Shown here one piece after another: positions 14,935-25,533 of a stretch of 64,000 nucleotides of DNA. The stretch is from Turbatrix aceti (Eukaryota; Nematoda; Chromadorea; Rhabditida; Panagrolaimidae), in assembly GCA_963969345.1 (NCBI GenBank), contig OZ017768.1, forward strand, positions 6,410,718 to 6,474,717, written 5' to 3'. A program made the translations under genes and the position numbers. Each line of letters opens with the position of its first letter. Within the stretch, counting starts at the first letter, position 1. Under the pieces are notes generated by a model, which was not told the DNA's origin, made no database searches, and was given only the letters and a program-made list of their open reading frames with translations.

Positions 14935-15829
14935 ACGATCCATTTGTATAAAGTATGCTTGGTTGAACAAGAGGGTGAGATAAATGAGTTTTTATCAGTT
15001 TTGTTCGGTTTTTTTGCAAGGATTGGGGTCGGGGACGTCAAATGCCAGGCTGTAGAAGAATCGCCACGATTTGGCTTGGTAAAAAGCAACTTTTCTGCTC
15101 ACATGATCGCAGAAATCGAGATGGCCGTAGAAATCGGTGTTTTCTTGGGGATATGCCGAGTCCAGTGTGCTACCTAAAATTTTATTGAGAATTTTTAACG
15201 GTAAAGGGGCGTCAAAAACGTTTTGACTTGGTAAATGTGAAAAAGCAGAAAAATCACGAATGTAATCACGTTTTTTAGGCCTTCGCAGAGTTAAGAAGCA
15301 CGGAGTCAATGAAATCTCACATCCAGGAAGCGCATTTTGTTCTTGTGCCTCGTTTTCCGTCGGTTAAATGCGTGATTTGATGCTACTCATTGATTGAAAG
15401 TCTTGATTCCCCCCAACATAACCGGAATTCACGCTCTGCGTTGTTGTAACTTTCATCAATGCATTTTCACACTCGTTATGCTTTTTTATGCCTGTTAATT
15501 AGGATGTTGACCAGTTTTTAGGCTAAAAACGCAGACGATATCCCTCTTCGTTGCTATTCTGATTTTAGGCCAGTTATTTTGTTGCCGCGCGATTACCTTC
15601 CTTCCAATTGTTCCTTTTTTTCTTTTCCACGTTAGTTTTCTTCCGATTTGATTCGACGGTTCTGTTGTGTATATTCATCGATTTTCAGATCTGTATAGCT
15701 TTCGTTGTGCATCCAGTTTCCTTCCAACGCTTGCTTCGCACGTTGCAAGCAAGATTTTTCCGATTTTGACCCAAAACAACAAAAAAAACGCCTGTGGACA
15801 ACTTTATCGACGCAATGGAACGAATCAGA
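14935..15829. other. Intergenic region
   Basis: About 900 bases between the H2A 3' end and the 3' end of the GT92 gene. AT-rich; no domain or exon chain seen. Confidence 0.5.
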
Positions 15830-17721
15830 CTATAGGCATCCGTTATGCGATGCCGCAAACGACACTGATTCTCTGTGGTAGACGGTGAGAGGTCCTGTGA
15901 CCTGCGCCGGAGCATGGGTCGTCTGTATCCGCGTCACTGACACGTTCTGGGATTCAAACTTGCACGCTCTCACAGAAGGACAGTATGAGATGTTGCCGAG
16001 CTGAACGAGGGCGTCGATTTTGTTGTAACACTCGGCAACGGGTTTGAAGAACACTCGATTGTGGGGAAAGTTTTTCACATTCTGCAAAAATCGTAATATT
16101 CATTGTTATTGGGTTTTTTTAGGGTTAAAACCCCATTTTTGACCCACCAAATCCGATTCCTGTCTGCGAAGCATGTTTTCAAGGTTCTCCTGCATCCTAG
16201 AGCCGTTGAGCACCTGTTTGACGGTTTTGTCAATGGGCAGCTCCTCGTACGCTTCCAGAGTCCGGTGCGTGGTGGTTATGTTGTCCGGCAACAACCCACC
16301 GACATGCAGGATGACGAGTTTGGATGCGTCGACGTCCATTTGCTTGTAGACATCCTTTTCGGCCTGTTTCATGCTATGGATCCATACACCGGCCGCTCTG
16401 TAGGGCACAGCGACCATTTTTGGGTCGATGAGAGCGTTGCTGGCGTTCAGCCTCGGGACCAGGGCCCGTAAATCGTATGGGTCCGTCTCGGTGAAAGGCT
16501 TGTTGAGCGTCGTGTCACACCTGGGCACGGATATGACCGCTGCCATCGGCTGCTGCCTCCCAAATCCACGCAGCGTTTCGAGGAGCGCGTTTTCTCCGGA
16601 TTTCATTGTGACCAGAATTTCGTCCCAGTCTAAGAAGGCTATGAACTCGGAGAATTCCTTGAATTCATAGAGACATTCGTGGGCCGTCGACATTTGGTTG
16701 GAGTATTCGACCATCGCGTTTGGATCGTATTCCAGGAGCCGAGGAGCTTCGTAGCCGTGGCGGATGGTCGCTAGCCCGTCTCGTTCGTAGACCTCGAGGA
16801 GGTCAAAGACCTTCTGCAGCATGCACTCCACGTAGACGACCGACAGACTGCCCCCGAGGGCCCGGAAGGCCTCCAGGCCGAGTACCAGGACCGGCCAGTT
16901 GTCGAACGCGATCGCGCGACTCATGCACGCAACTACTCCCCTCTTTGTCGAGTCTCCAGGCGTCGTCGGGAGTATTACAGCCTGTTCTTCGGGGTTCGGC
17001 ACGGAAAAACTGATGGTAGGATGATGGAGCACAGGTGCGACGGGAGCAAAGCGGCAGACGAGTCTGTACAACGTCAACGGACAGACTGAAGGGCCGTAGA
17101 CCAGCTGATCTACGCTACCGAAGACTGTCTGGGTGCTGCCGTCGGTGAGTTGTCGTTGGCATTTGTGGGGGAGGTGTCTGAAGTCGGTTTTATTAGTGCT
17201 TGGTGGGCAGGGATGGGAGAACGTTAGTTTTTGTTCACGAACATGATCGATTTTTCCCGTTCGTGTTCGTTTGTGTAAAACGAACAAACATTTGCTAAAA
17301 TTAGGGTAAGGATGTAAAAAGTGTAAAAATCGGTGTTATTTGACAAAAAATTTTCCCAAAATGAAACAATTTTCGACGTTCGTTCGCGAACGCAGTCAAA
17401 AATGTTCATGTTTGTTCGCGAACAAAAAAAACCGCTGCGCCGTTGTTGGTGGGTCATGCTCACCTGGACTCACCTTTGAAACCGGGGTCTGTTGTAGAGC
17501 ACGACAACTGCATCATCTCCATCAAAACTCCTCGATTGGGAGTAGGAAAAAGCCCGGATGACAAACAAACTCGCAGTTGGATCTTCTTCGACGACTTTTT
17601 TGTTGTAGACTTTGTACTGGATTATGACAAAACAGACGAACACGCCGATAAGGAACGCGAGCTTCCACTGCCTGACCAGGACACGTCGTCCTCTGTTGAA
17701 CGAAAGAAGCCTACATCTCAT
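15830..17721 (-). CDS. Glycosyltransferase family 92 protein (type II membrane)
   Basis: Model complement(join(15830..16081, 16148..17177, 17474..17721)), 509 residues. The ATG at 17721 lies one base after a TTGGTTGCAG 3' splice site, so I prefer it over the longer frame that opens at 17850. A basic head (residues 1-19) precedes one hydrophobic segment (KLAFLIGVFVCFVIIQ), the signal anchor of a Golgi or ER type II enzyme. Then come family features: FVIRAFSYSQSRSF near the start of the lumenal part, VVACMSRAIAFDNWP in the middle, and the metal-binding type motif FIAFLDWDEIL. All three exon junctions keep phase, and the match is typical of the DUF23/GT92 family, expanded in nematodes; one C. 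elegans member adds galactose to N-glycan core fucose. The substrate here cannot be predicted. Intron 1 contains a transposable element. Confidence 0.85.
17208..17445. mobile_element. hAT-like MITE with 8-bp target duplication
   Basis: Lies in intron 1 of the GT92 gene. The element begins CAGGGATGGGAGAACG and both ends carry inverted GTTCGCGAAC/GTTCACGAAC-rich arms of about 60 bases. TTGGTGGG flanks it on both sides (17200-17207 and 17446-17453), an 8-bp duplication as made by hAT transposases. The CAGGG terminus also fits hAT. It has no coding capacity. Confidence 0.75.
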
Positions 17722-18313
17722 TCTGCAACCAACAGTGAATCCCCGGTATCGACTGATTTCGTGCGCAAACTCACTAAAACCGTGGTTTTTAGTCAATTCT
17801 GACGTTTTATCCTTTCTGGAGCAATGCTCGAGATCGGTCGATAGCCTCAATACGCCCGTGAACTCATCAAAGTGCGTCGGGCGGTTTCGATTTTATCTTC
17901 TCCCTCTGTCATCGATTATTGATCGCCGAAAGAAAAAACAAAGATTTATTATGGCACATTTGTAAGCAAATGTAATGGAAGATGCAAAGTTGAGTAAATA
18001 TAGGACGGTAGAATCGGTATTATGCGGATGGAGACACGGGCAAATAAGTGGCAACGTAAATAATAGTAATTTGATTCGATTTTAAAAAATCATATAAAAA
18101 ATCGTTTTTGGTCGTCGGTGGCAGTCTGCATCATCTTCAACGGTTTTTTCCTTCCAGAAAACAGGAATCATTGCGAATAAGAGTGAATCATCGACACTGC
18201 AATTTGCTGAAACGTTTTCTGGTGAACCTGAAGCCAAATAAATTTCAAAAAAATGAACTTACCAGCAAAATATGTAAACCAATACTAAAAAATAGGGCTC
18301 AAAGAAATGTCCG
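17722..18313. other. Intergenic region between GT92 and TBC1D13
   Basis: About 590 bases. It holds the GT92 5' region, including the acceptor next to its ATG, and the TBC1D13 3' UTR. No further gene was seen. Confidence 0.5.
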
Positions 18314-20192
18314 TTACCCTGAAGAGTCCTGCGCAGCAGCAGCGGTGGTGGCTGAAGCCTTTCTGCCGGCAGTGTAGCTCGAAAGTTTCGCTTTCGCCCC
18401 GGAAACCAGTGCCGAAAAGCTGTCCTTCGTGAAAATCTGCGCTTTTGCTGCTGCACTCGATGACAGATTCGCCAGAGAACCCACTTCCGAGGTAGACGCG
18501 TCCGACGACCTCGAAGACGTCGATCGAAGGGACATGGATTTTGCCTTCATCCCCTTCCCTGCCGCATCTTCGAGCTCGTGTGCCATATTAATGAGCAGGC
18601 CCACATCGATGTCAGGGAAGTTCTGAAGGAGACGGACATTGACCGAAAAATCTCCTTCCATGAGGTCGTCTTTGAGGTAGCGTATCATGCCTAGGCACAC
18701 GTACTGCGCGGCCTGTACGCGATCTGTCGTCGAGAATATGTAATCCCAGAGATTTATGAGATCTGGCAGACTGAATTCCTGCGATAGGAGCAGCAGAATC
18801 CAGCGGAACGCGTAGTACTGGGGTTTGATGCCCTGCACGACGACGAGCCGGTTGTACAGTGCTGGGTCGACGGCGCTGAAATGTTCGTGAAAAGTGTTGA
18901 GCACGATTTCTATGCCGCAGTTGGACGTGTCCAGCGTTTTGATAAAATTGTCTTTGATCTCGGACATGAGTTGCTGGAAGCAGTAAAACGTGTCTGCCTC
19001 CGCGTGCTCCGCCCACTCCTTGTCGGGGTCCGTTGCCAAAACGTAGTAGATGGGGCCTACCACTTCGTTCATCCCCTGAAAATCCAAATTGAGCTTTTAG
19101 ATGCTCAAAAAAGGTGAAAAAAGCTCACCTGTACGTATTTGACGCCCGGATTAACTTTGGAATAGATGAAGAGGATGCGTTCGACGACCTGCCAATGCGC
19201 TTCGGTTTCAGACGGTCCGGGGACGCCGTCCTGGCTGGCGGAGAGGAATGACGAGTTGGTCATCCCGTTTTGATCGTCGTCGGAGACGAGCCTGTCCTGG
19301 GAGATTCTCTTGGCCATGTTTATCCGGGCTGCTTTCCTGAACAGAATCAGAAGTTACACGGAGCGGGGCACGATAAAAAACAGAAACCCGGACTGGACTT
19401 TAAATTCTGAGTTTGCGTGTCAGGAACCCGAAAACTTTGGGATCGGGTATTCAAAAAATGCTCATATTTTCCCCAAAATATAAAACAATATTTTCGCTTC
19501 AAAAGCCTTTCAATTACTTTTTTGACTTTCTTTTTGTAATACAAAACTTCAGAATTAGAAGACACATAGCTTTGCGGAATTTGGGTTGGGGAACCCGAAA
19601 TTTTCGACCTTTTTACTAAAAATTTTTTTATTTTGAAAAAACAACTCACGTGATAGGATAATTAGTGTTTTGCTGGAAAAAGTTAATCTCCGGCCTCAGA
19701 CGCCTCACATCGCGGTCGATTTGGATGAGTACATCGTTGTCATCGAAAAACTTGACCCACTTGCTGCCGGAATTGGACGCGAGTGGCTAAAGCTCGTCTG
19801 GTTATCACCAAAACCCAGAAAAGGAAGCGGAAGCGACTCACGTGATCGAGAGACTCGTCGATCGCATTCCCCGTAGAATCCTCGTCATCGAGATTGACAG
19901 CCTGAACGATGAGGTTATCGACGAGATCCGCGTACTCGGCACGACGCTTGCGTAGGATAGGCACCCAGCTGGCCCGCTCGTGGGGGAGGTAGTTGAGAAA
20001 AAGGCGCCAGCAGAGAGGTCTCAACTGCTCCGGGATCCCGTAGCTGCAGGCTTCCCGGAGACGGACCGTATCGATGACCTTGTTTTCGATAAGCAACAGT
20101 TGCTCGATGTGCGCTATCCTGAAGCGAATTCTACCGTATCCAGGGAGGGGGGGGGGATAGAGTCCAAACCTGTCCATGTACCGGGTACCCAT
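18314..20192 (-). CDS. TBC1D13: TBC1D13-like Rab GTPase-activating protein
   Basis: Model complement(join(18314..19075, 19129..19336, 19650..19786, 19842..20118, 20170..20192)), 468 residues. The order of blocks follows vertebrate TBC1D13: short N-terminus, GIPEQLRPLCWRLFLNYLP, HERASWVPIL, then a QIDRDVRR block with the catalytic arginine finger (IxxDxxR), INFFQ, then KYVQGMNEVVGPIYYV with the glutamine finger (YVQ). The C-terminal TBC lobe (QYYAFRWILLLLSQEF, GDFSVNVRLLQNFP) is complete. An alanine- and serine-rich tail of about 80 residues is extra. The splice giving DHPLASNSGSKW is fixed by a stop in the alternative acceptor frame. The protein should speed GTP hydrolysis on a Rab (Rab35 is the reported target of mammalian TBC1D13). 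It is the last member of a tight minus-strand series after ATF6. Confidence 0.9.
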
Positions 20193-20339
20193 GATTTGCC
20201 GTCCAGTTTTGCGTAGAAAAGGTGGCCGGAGACAAGGCCAGGGTTAGCACCTTCAATTACCGTCCAAAATTAGGACAAATCCAAATAATGACAATTATGA
20301 ACTCAAAAGTATCGTGCCAGGAGAAAATGCATAACTCCA

Positions 20340-20567
20340 TCACTTGAACCACCTCAAAACCCTGCGCTGAATCTTGTAATTATTATTACTCTGCAAAATA
20401 GCTCCAAATACACCAAATAGACGATAATAAATAGTAAACGCGATACATGAGAGGAAGATCATGAAGTGACTACGCTCGAAGGCCCCTGAGGCGGCGATCG
20501 GTAGCAACGGGTGGGAAAGACGAGTCAAAAACAATATTATCACGAGAACGAACGCCGGTAAAAGCAT
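20340..20567 (-). CDS. Small two-helix membrane protein
   Basis: 75 residues from the ATG at 20567, which follows a TTTGCATTTCAG 3' splice site (ending 20590) by 22 bases. Two hydrophobic segments are visible: MLLPAFVLVIILFL near the N-terminus and a second around HFMIFLSCIAFTIYYRLFGVF. The tail is basic (KIQRRVLRWFK). I do not recognise the family. The acceptor lies only 93 bases after the ATF6 stop and the TBC1D13 start follows 147 bases later, so the three are likely co-transcribed with this one trans-spliced. A hydrophobic open frame could occur by chance, but the splice site and spacing argue for a gene. Confidence 0.55.
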   Translation of the reverse strand: MLLPAFVLVIILFLTRLSHPLLPIAASGAFERSHFMIFLSCIAFTIYYRLFGVFGAILQSNNNYKIQRRVLRWFK

Positions 20568-20682
20568 GGGCGCTGAATGCTGTGACGGACTGAAATGCAA
20601 ACAAACTAGACAAAGGGATGTGATTATTGCACGTGAGAGATGAGTAGGTGACCAGAGGAGTGATTGGGATGTCCGGGACCGT

Positions 20683-23600
20683 TTACGGACGGTTGGAGGA
20701 GTTGAACAGCGATAGGAGTTCGTCGGGAAGGAAGAACAGCGATGTGCTCGTTACCGACGCTTCGAATCTGATCATGGGGATGTGATTCGGCATGGAAGAG
20801 TTGTACGAGAGCGCTGGGAGCACTATTGAGATCTTTGGAGCCTGGGTGGAGTTGCCGGCGACCCGGGGGAGGACAAAGTAGTCTGAAAAGGTCAAAATAA
20901 CCAAATTTTATAGAGATGGGTAAAAAAACGTTTTTTTTGTTCGCGAACAAACGTGAAACTGATTTTTTTATCAATGACGCAAAATTTTGGTCGCTTGAGT
21001 AAAAAAACGAAAAACTTGGTAGTCAATGTTCAATTTTGACATCGTTACCCTAATTTTACGACAATTTGTGTTCGTTTTATCCGTAAAAAATTTTTTACTG
21101 TTCACGAACGAACAGAAACGAAAAAAAAACATATTTTTTTCGGGAACGAACACAAATAAATAAATTAAAAAAAAATCAGTTCGCAAACGAACAAGCACCG
21201 GAAAAATCAAATTTTTAAACAAACGAACGCATAAGTTCGCCCAACACTGCTCCCGACCCCTATAAACCTTCAGAAACCGCTTATCAGGGGTTCAACGCCC
21301 CAAAATGAGTCACAAACACCCACCATTGATAGCCATGATGTACAATACGTCATCCTTCTGTTTGAGCAACGACGTCAGCCTCCGCATGCCCTGTTCCCTG
21401 AGCGTGGATCGCAGAGCGACCTGCTGTTCATGGGCGTCGACGATGACCTGGAGCTTTTTCTTGTGCGCCTCGTACCTGTCAGCCAGAACCTTCGATGCCG
21501 GCTTCCGTGCTCCATGGGGGCCGCGTTGCACTTTTCCTGGCTCGGTTGAGGGCGTAGACTGATTGTTGAATAGCTCAATGTGTCGCCAGGCCCGTTCGCG
21601 TGCCAGCTTCCGCGAGGAGAGCGTGCTGCGACGAACCGCCAGTGGGGACGAGCTCGTGGTGTTGGATGAGACGTTGACGACGACGTGATCTCTCGGCACG
21701 AAGGATCCGGGTGGGACGAAGCGCTGACGATTGTTGTAGATCAGAAAAGTGGAAGAAACGTTGTCCGGCCGGAATTCGATGAGGTTCATTTTCGTGTGAC
21801 GATCGACCCAGTTGAATAGTTCATTGTTTACGCTGAAAATTTAAAATCAGGACTTTCGTCGTATATAAATAAACAAGACCCACGAGTTTTCAATTTCCCG
21901 ATAAAAAATTGTAAAAACGCCCAATTTCGTTATTTACAATTTTTATATTAAAAAAATCGATAAAAATTAAAAACCACTTTTTTTTATCGTTCCTACATCA
22001 AAAAAAAATCCCAAAACGAAACCTACCGTATCTTTTCTGTGTAATTCAAGCTGCCAGGACACTGTACATTTCTATCAAAAGGCAACTCGTCCCCTGGATC
22101 GTAATCCGGGATCGACAATAGCGCCCGACTCTTGCCAACTGTTGAGAGAGCGTTTGTGCCGTTGTGGAGAACGTTAGGAACGTGATCAATAAGAGCCGGA
22201 TGATCGAAAACCTCCTTGGCAGGCTGGGAATTGTAAAATTTTGAGGCCATCGGAAATCCGAATGCAAAGATACATAATACCGGCAGTATAACCTTCTTGG
22301 CCAAAGAAGCCCCGCTTCTTTGGTCTTCCAGCGGCGTAGGTTCCAGCTTATGCTTATGATTGTGATTTGAGTTCTTGCAGGCAGCAAGCTCGGCAGTCAG
22401 CTCCGCAATCCGGAGTTCGAGCTTCCTGTTTTGCTCGCGCAGGGTGGAGACTTCGTTGCGACGCCGATCGCGTGAAAGCTGGGCGGCCTCGCGATTTCGC
22501 TGCTTCCGGTCTTCGGCCTTGCGACGGAATTCGAGCTCTTCTGCTGTTGGAGTGTTTTTTGGGGGATTTACAGGCAGGTTACCAAAGAGAGAGTTCATGG
22601 GTTTTATAAGCACTTTTGCTTGCGCTGGCTGGGGTGGGGGCACTTGGAACTGCAAAAATGAATGTCAAAACAGTTCAAGCCAGGGTTGGGCGAACGTTCC
22701 GCGAACAAAGTTAAAAATTGCGAACAAAAGAAAAAAATAAAAATTTGGGTATATTTTAGGTAACAGTGTCAAAATTTATGTTATTTGACAAAAAATGACA
22801 AACAAATAACTTTCCTAAAATTTAGCCCAGAAAAAGTTTTTTCCAAAACGAGAAAACGTAAACTCCCCATTTTTAAGTTTTTCTACTCGAGGGAACGAAA
22901 TTTCACATCATTCTTTTCAAACGAACACAAGAGAAAAAAATTCGTGTTTGTACGATTCGTGTTCGTTCGCGCGAACAAAATCACCGGCTGTTCGGTCATT
23001 TTTAGTCAAAATCGTCCCCAAAAGCCCAAATAAAACCCAAAAACCCACCAAGACAACCGGCTGCTGTTGTTGCTGCTGCTGCGGTGCCGGAATCCCAATA
23101 ATCTGAGACTGCTGCTGCGCGTACTGCTGCATCTGGACATTGTTGTTCGTGCTTACCAGCATCTGACTCGGAGGAGTCACCAAAAACGGAGTGCTCGCAT
23201 CCGGGGCAAAGAGCGTATGAGGCTGGGAAACCACAGGAGTTCCCTGAGGTAGTGCTTCCGGGGTCTGAACATGCTGAAGGTCGTAGGATCCCGAGCTGCA
23301 GGAATCCGGATACGATCTGTTATTGATCAACTCCTCGAGAGCATCGAGATCGGCATGGGGCACGTCTGCGGGATAATTTCCAAAATCAGTCGCCAGCATC
23401 TGGCCCGAAGCATCTGTGTAATACGCGCTGCCGTTGCTCGCGCCCGAGTCACATGACCATTGGAGGGGAAATCCCAACTGCAAAAAAAATATGGTTAGAG
23501 CTCATCTCATCGATTCTTTTATCCCCTCTTTTCCCCTGCGCGTTATTCGGGGACCAAAAATCAAAAAAATTTTGAAAAATGACGTTTTTCAAGACATAAA

Positions 23601-24017
23601 AATTGATATTCATGAAACCAAAAAAATTTTCAATGCGAAAATTTATATTCAGGAGCCAAAATCATCGACAAAAAGTCGATGCGGTCGTTTTAATGTATTC
23701 AATAGTATAATGAGCCAAAAAAGAAAATTCTGGAAGCCTTACGAATCTTTTTTCCCCTCAAAAAAATCAGCTTGAGCAAAAAACAAAAATCTCACGCTGT
23801 CGGAAGACGAAGAGCACGGCGAGTGATTTCCCGAGTCGGTAGAAGACGGTCCGGCATCGGCCACACCGAAGATGGCGCTGGTGTTTGTAAACTGGAGAGG
23901 TGAGCTGTCAAACTCGGGCGGAAGGAGCTGGACATCGCAGCCAGCTACGCCGTCGATATCCTCCCAGGCCTGGTCAAAGTACTCTTTGAAGGCCAGCTCA
24001 TCGATGTCCGTGGTCAT
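20683..24017 (-). CDS. atf-6: ATF6-like ER membrane bZIP transcription factor
   Basis: Model complement(join(20683..20882, 21324..21832, 22027..22649, 23049..23477, 23796..24017)), 660 residues; human ATF6 is 670. The N-terminus is acidic (DIDELAFKEYFDQAWEDID), like an activation domain, followed by glutamine-rich sequence. The basic region has the bZIP signature (NREAAQLSRDRRR, about residues 268-280), with leucine heptads behind it. One membrane segment (about 337-353, VILPVLCIFAFGFP) contains prolines as expected for site-2 protease substrates. In the lumenal part SRALL (about 391-395) fits the site-1 protease RxxL rule. The lumenal end keeps DYFVLPRVAGNSTQAPKIS then IVLPAL, aligning well with the human ATF6 C-terminus. 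On ER stress such proteins move to the Golgi, are cut, and the bZIP part activates chaperone genes. Introns 2 and 4 carry MITEs. Confidence 0.93.
20912..21249. mobile_element. hAT-like MITE copy in ATF6 intron 4
   Basis: Shares the GTTCGCGAAC arms and the internal TGACATCGTTACCCTAATTT block with the copy near 33.2 kb. The right end reads TTCGCCCAACACTG, the inverse of a CAGTGTTGGGCGAA terminus. The left end is degraded and no target duplication was found. Confidence 0.6.
22681..22992. mobile_element. hAT-like MITE copy in ATF6 intron 2
   Basis: Begins CAGGGTTGGGCGAACGTTCC and ends in GTTCGCGCGAACAAAATCACC. The interior has the TGTTATTTGACAAAAAAT stretch seen in the 17.2 kb copy. No clear target duplication. 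Confidence 0.6.
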
Positions 24018-24387
24018 CCCTGAAGATCCGGCAAATCAAGATGGACAGGACAAGAAAATAGACAAGAAACAACACGTCACACGAATCAAAAACAAAAATA
24101 TGCGCGCACACGCGCTTCAGACCAGTCATCCAAGCATGTCAAACATCACCTGGGAAAAAAATGTCCATCAAGGCCACGGACATGGTGTGAACAAAATGAA
24201 AAAAAGAAAGAAAGGAAGACAAGCGACATACGGGGTCGAGACGGACTCACCACGACGATGATCATGTCGCCGTTGTCGCCAACTGGATCGTGTGCAAAAG
24301 TCCGAAAAAGTGGGCTGCAACGTGCGCACTCGGCGCAACCGGCTGCCCACTGCGGAAGTTTACAGGGATCCACTCCTTTCGCGAAAC
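24018..24387. promoter_or_regulatory. Divergent promoter region of ATF6 and LHPP
   Basis: 370 bases between the two start codons. An acceptor-like GAAGTTTACAG lies about 17 bases before the LHPP ATG. No TATA box or ER-stress element was recognised. Confidence 0.45.
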
Positions 24388-25469
24388 ATGCTCGCGAATA
24401 AGCCGGTCAAGGGCTTCCTCCTGGACGTCACCGGTGTTCTGTACAACACAAATCACTCGGGAGGAGCCGCAATTCCCGGATCTATCGAAGCTGTCAAAAA
24501 GTGGGTTCAAAAATGGATTTTCTCTATTTTTTTATAAATTTTTTTTGGCTTCAGGTTGTACCACGAGAGCAAAGTCCGGTTTCTCAGCAACGAGAGCACC
24601 GAGACACGGCAGGATTTTGTTGCCAAGCTGAACAAGCTCGGTTTCCAGCTCAGAGTTGATGATGTCATCACTCCGGCCCCGGTGACCGTCGAATATCTCA
24701 AGACAAATGGGCTACGACCGCATTTACTCGTCGCGGACGGTATGTTTTTTTAGGATTGTTATTAGTTGGACGGTCTGTGCATAAACGAGGCGCATGTCGC
24801 TGCCGGGTTGTTGCGAACAGCAGCTTTTATCGCGTTATCAGTCGGTAAACAGCTGCAGCTGCTTGCACGAGACAATTTTCTTGATAATCAATTTTGAACA
24901 TTGTCTACCCCACAAAAATAATCCAAAACACTTTCTAATGTCTAAAACATTCACAGAACACTATTTTTACAGGAGTCCTGCCCGAATTCGCTGACTGTAA
25001 CACCGATGACCCCAACTGTGTGGTCATGGCGGATGCAGAAGACAACTTCACCTACGACCGCCTAAACGCTGCGTTCCGACTACTGCACGCGTCGCCGGAG
25101 TTGCCGTTGGTGACGCTGGGCAACGGGAGATTCTACCAGCGAACGGACGGGCCGTGTCTCGACGTCGGCTGCTTCCGGGCGGCGCTACAGTACGCTACGG
25201 GCTGCAGGCACGTGCAACTCGGAAAACCCGCGCCAGAATACTTTGCGCGGGGCCTCGCCTCGCTTGGCATCGACGCGAGCGAGGCTGTTATGATCGGCGA
25301 CGACATCATTGGCGACGTCGGTGGCGCGCAGGCAATTGGAATCCGGGGCGTTCAGTTACGGACTGGAAAGTGGATTCCAGCATGGGAGAATCACCACGCC
25401 GTCAAGCCGGATCTCATCGCGGATAATCTCCTAGCAGCTGTCAATTCTATCTTAAATGCGTCCTCCTGA
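24388..25469 (+). CDS. LHPP: LHPP-like HAD family phosphatase
   Basis: Model join(24388..24500, 24555..24739, 24973..25469), 264 residues; human LHPP is 270. HAD motif I reads GFLLDVTGVLYN with the nucleophile aspartate. Motif II lies in KVRFLSNES. Motif III is LGKPAPEYF and motif IV is MIGDDIIGDVGGAQ. LHPP-specific blocks such as GSIEAVKKL, LRPHLLVADG and NCVVMADAEDNF fit LHPP better than the relative HDHD2. All junctions keep phase. The start at 24388 is the first in-frame ATG and follows a possible 3' splice site. LHPP hydrolyses phospholysine and phosphohistidine, and pyrophosphate in vitro. The gene converges with ORC5, 64 bases away. Confidence 0.92.
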
Positions 25470-25533
25470 CACGAAATTTACGCGTATGACAAGGTACTGT
25501 AGATTCTGAAAGACATGAAAAAGTAGAAAGTGT

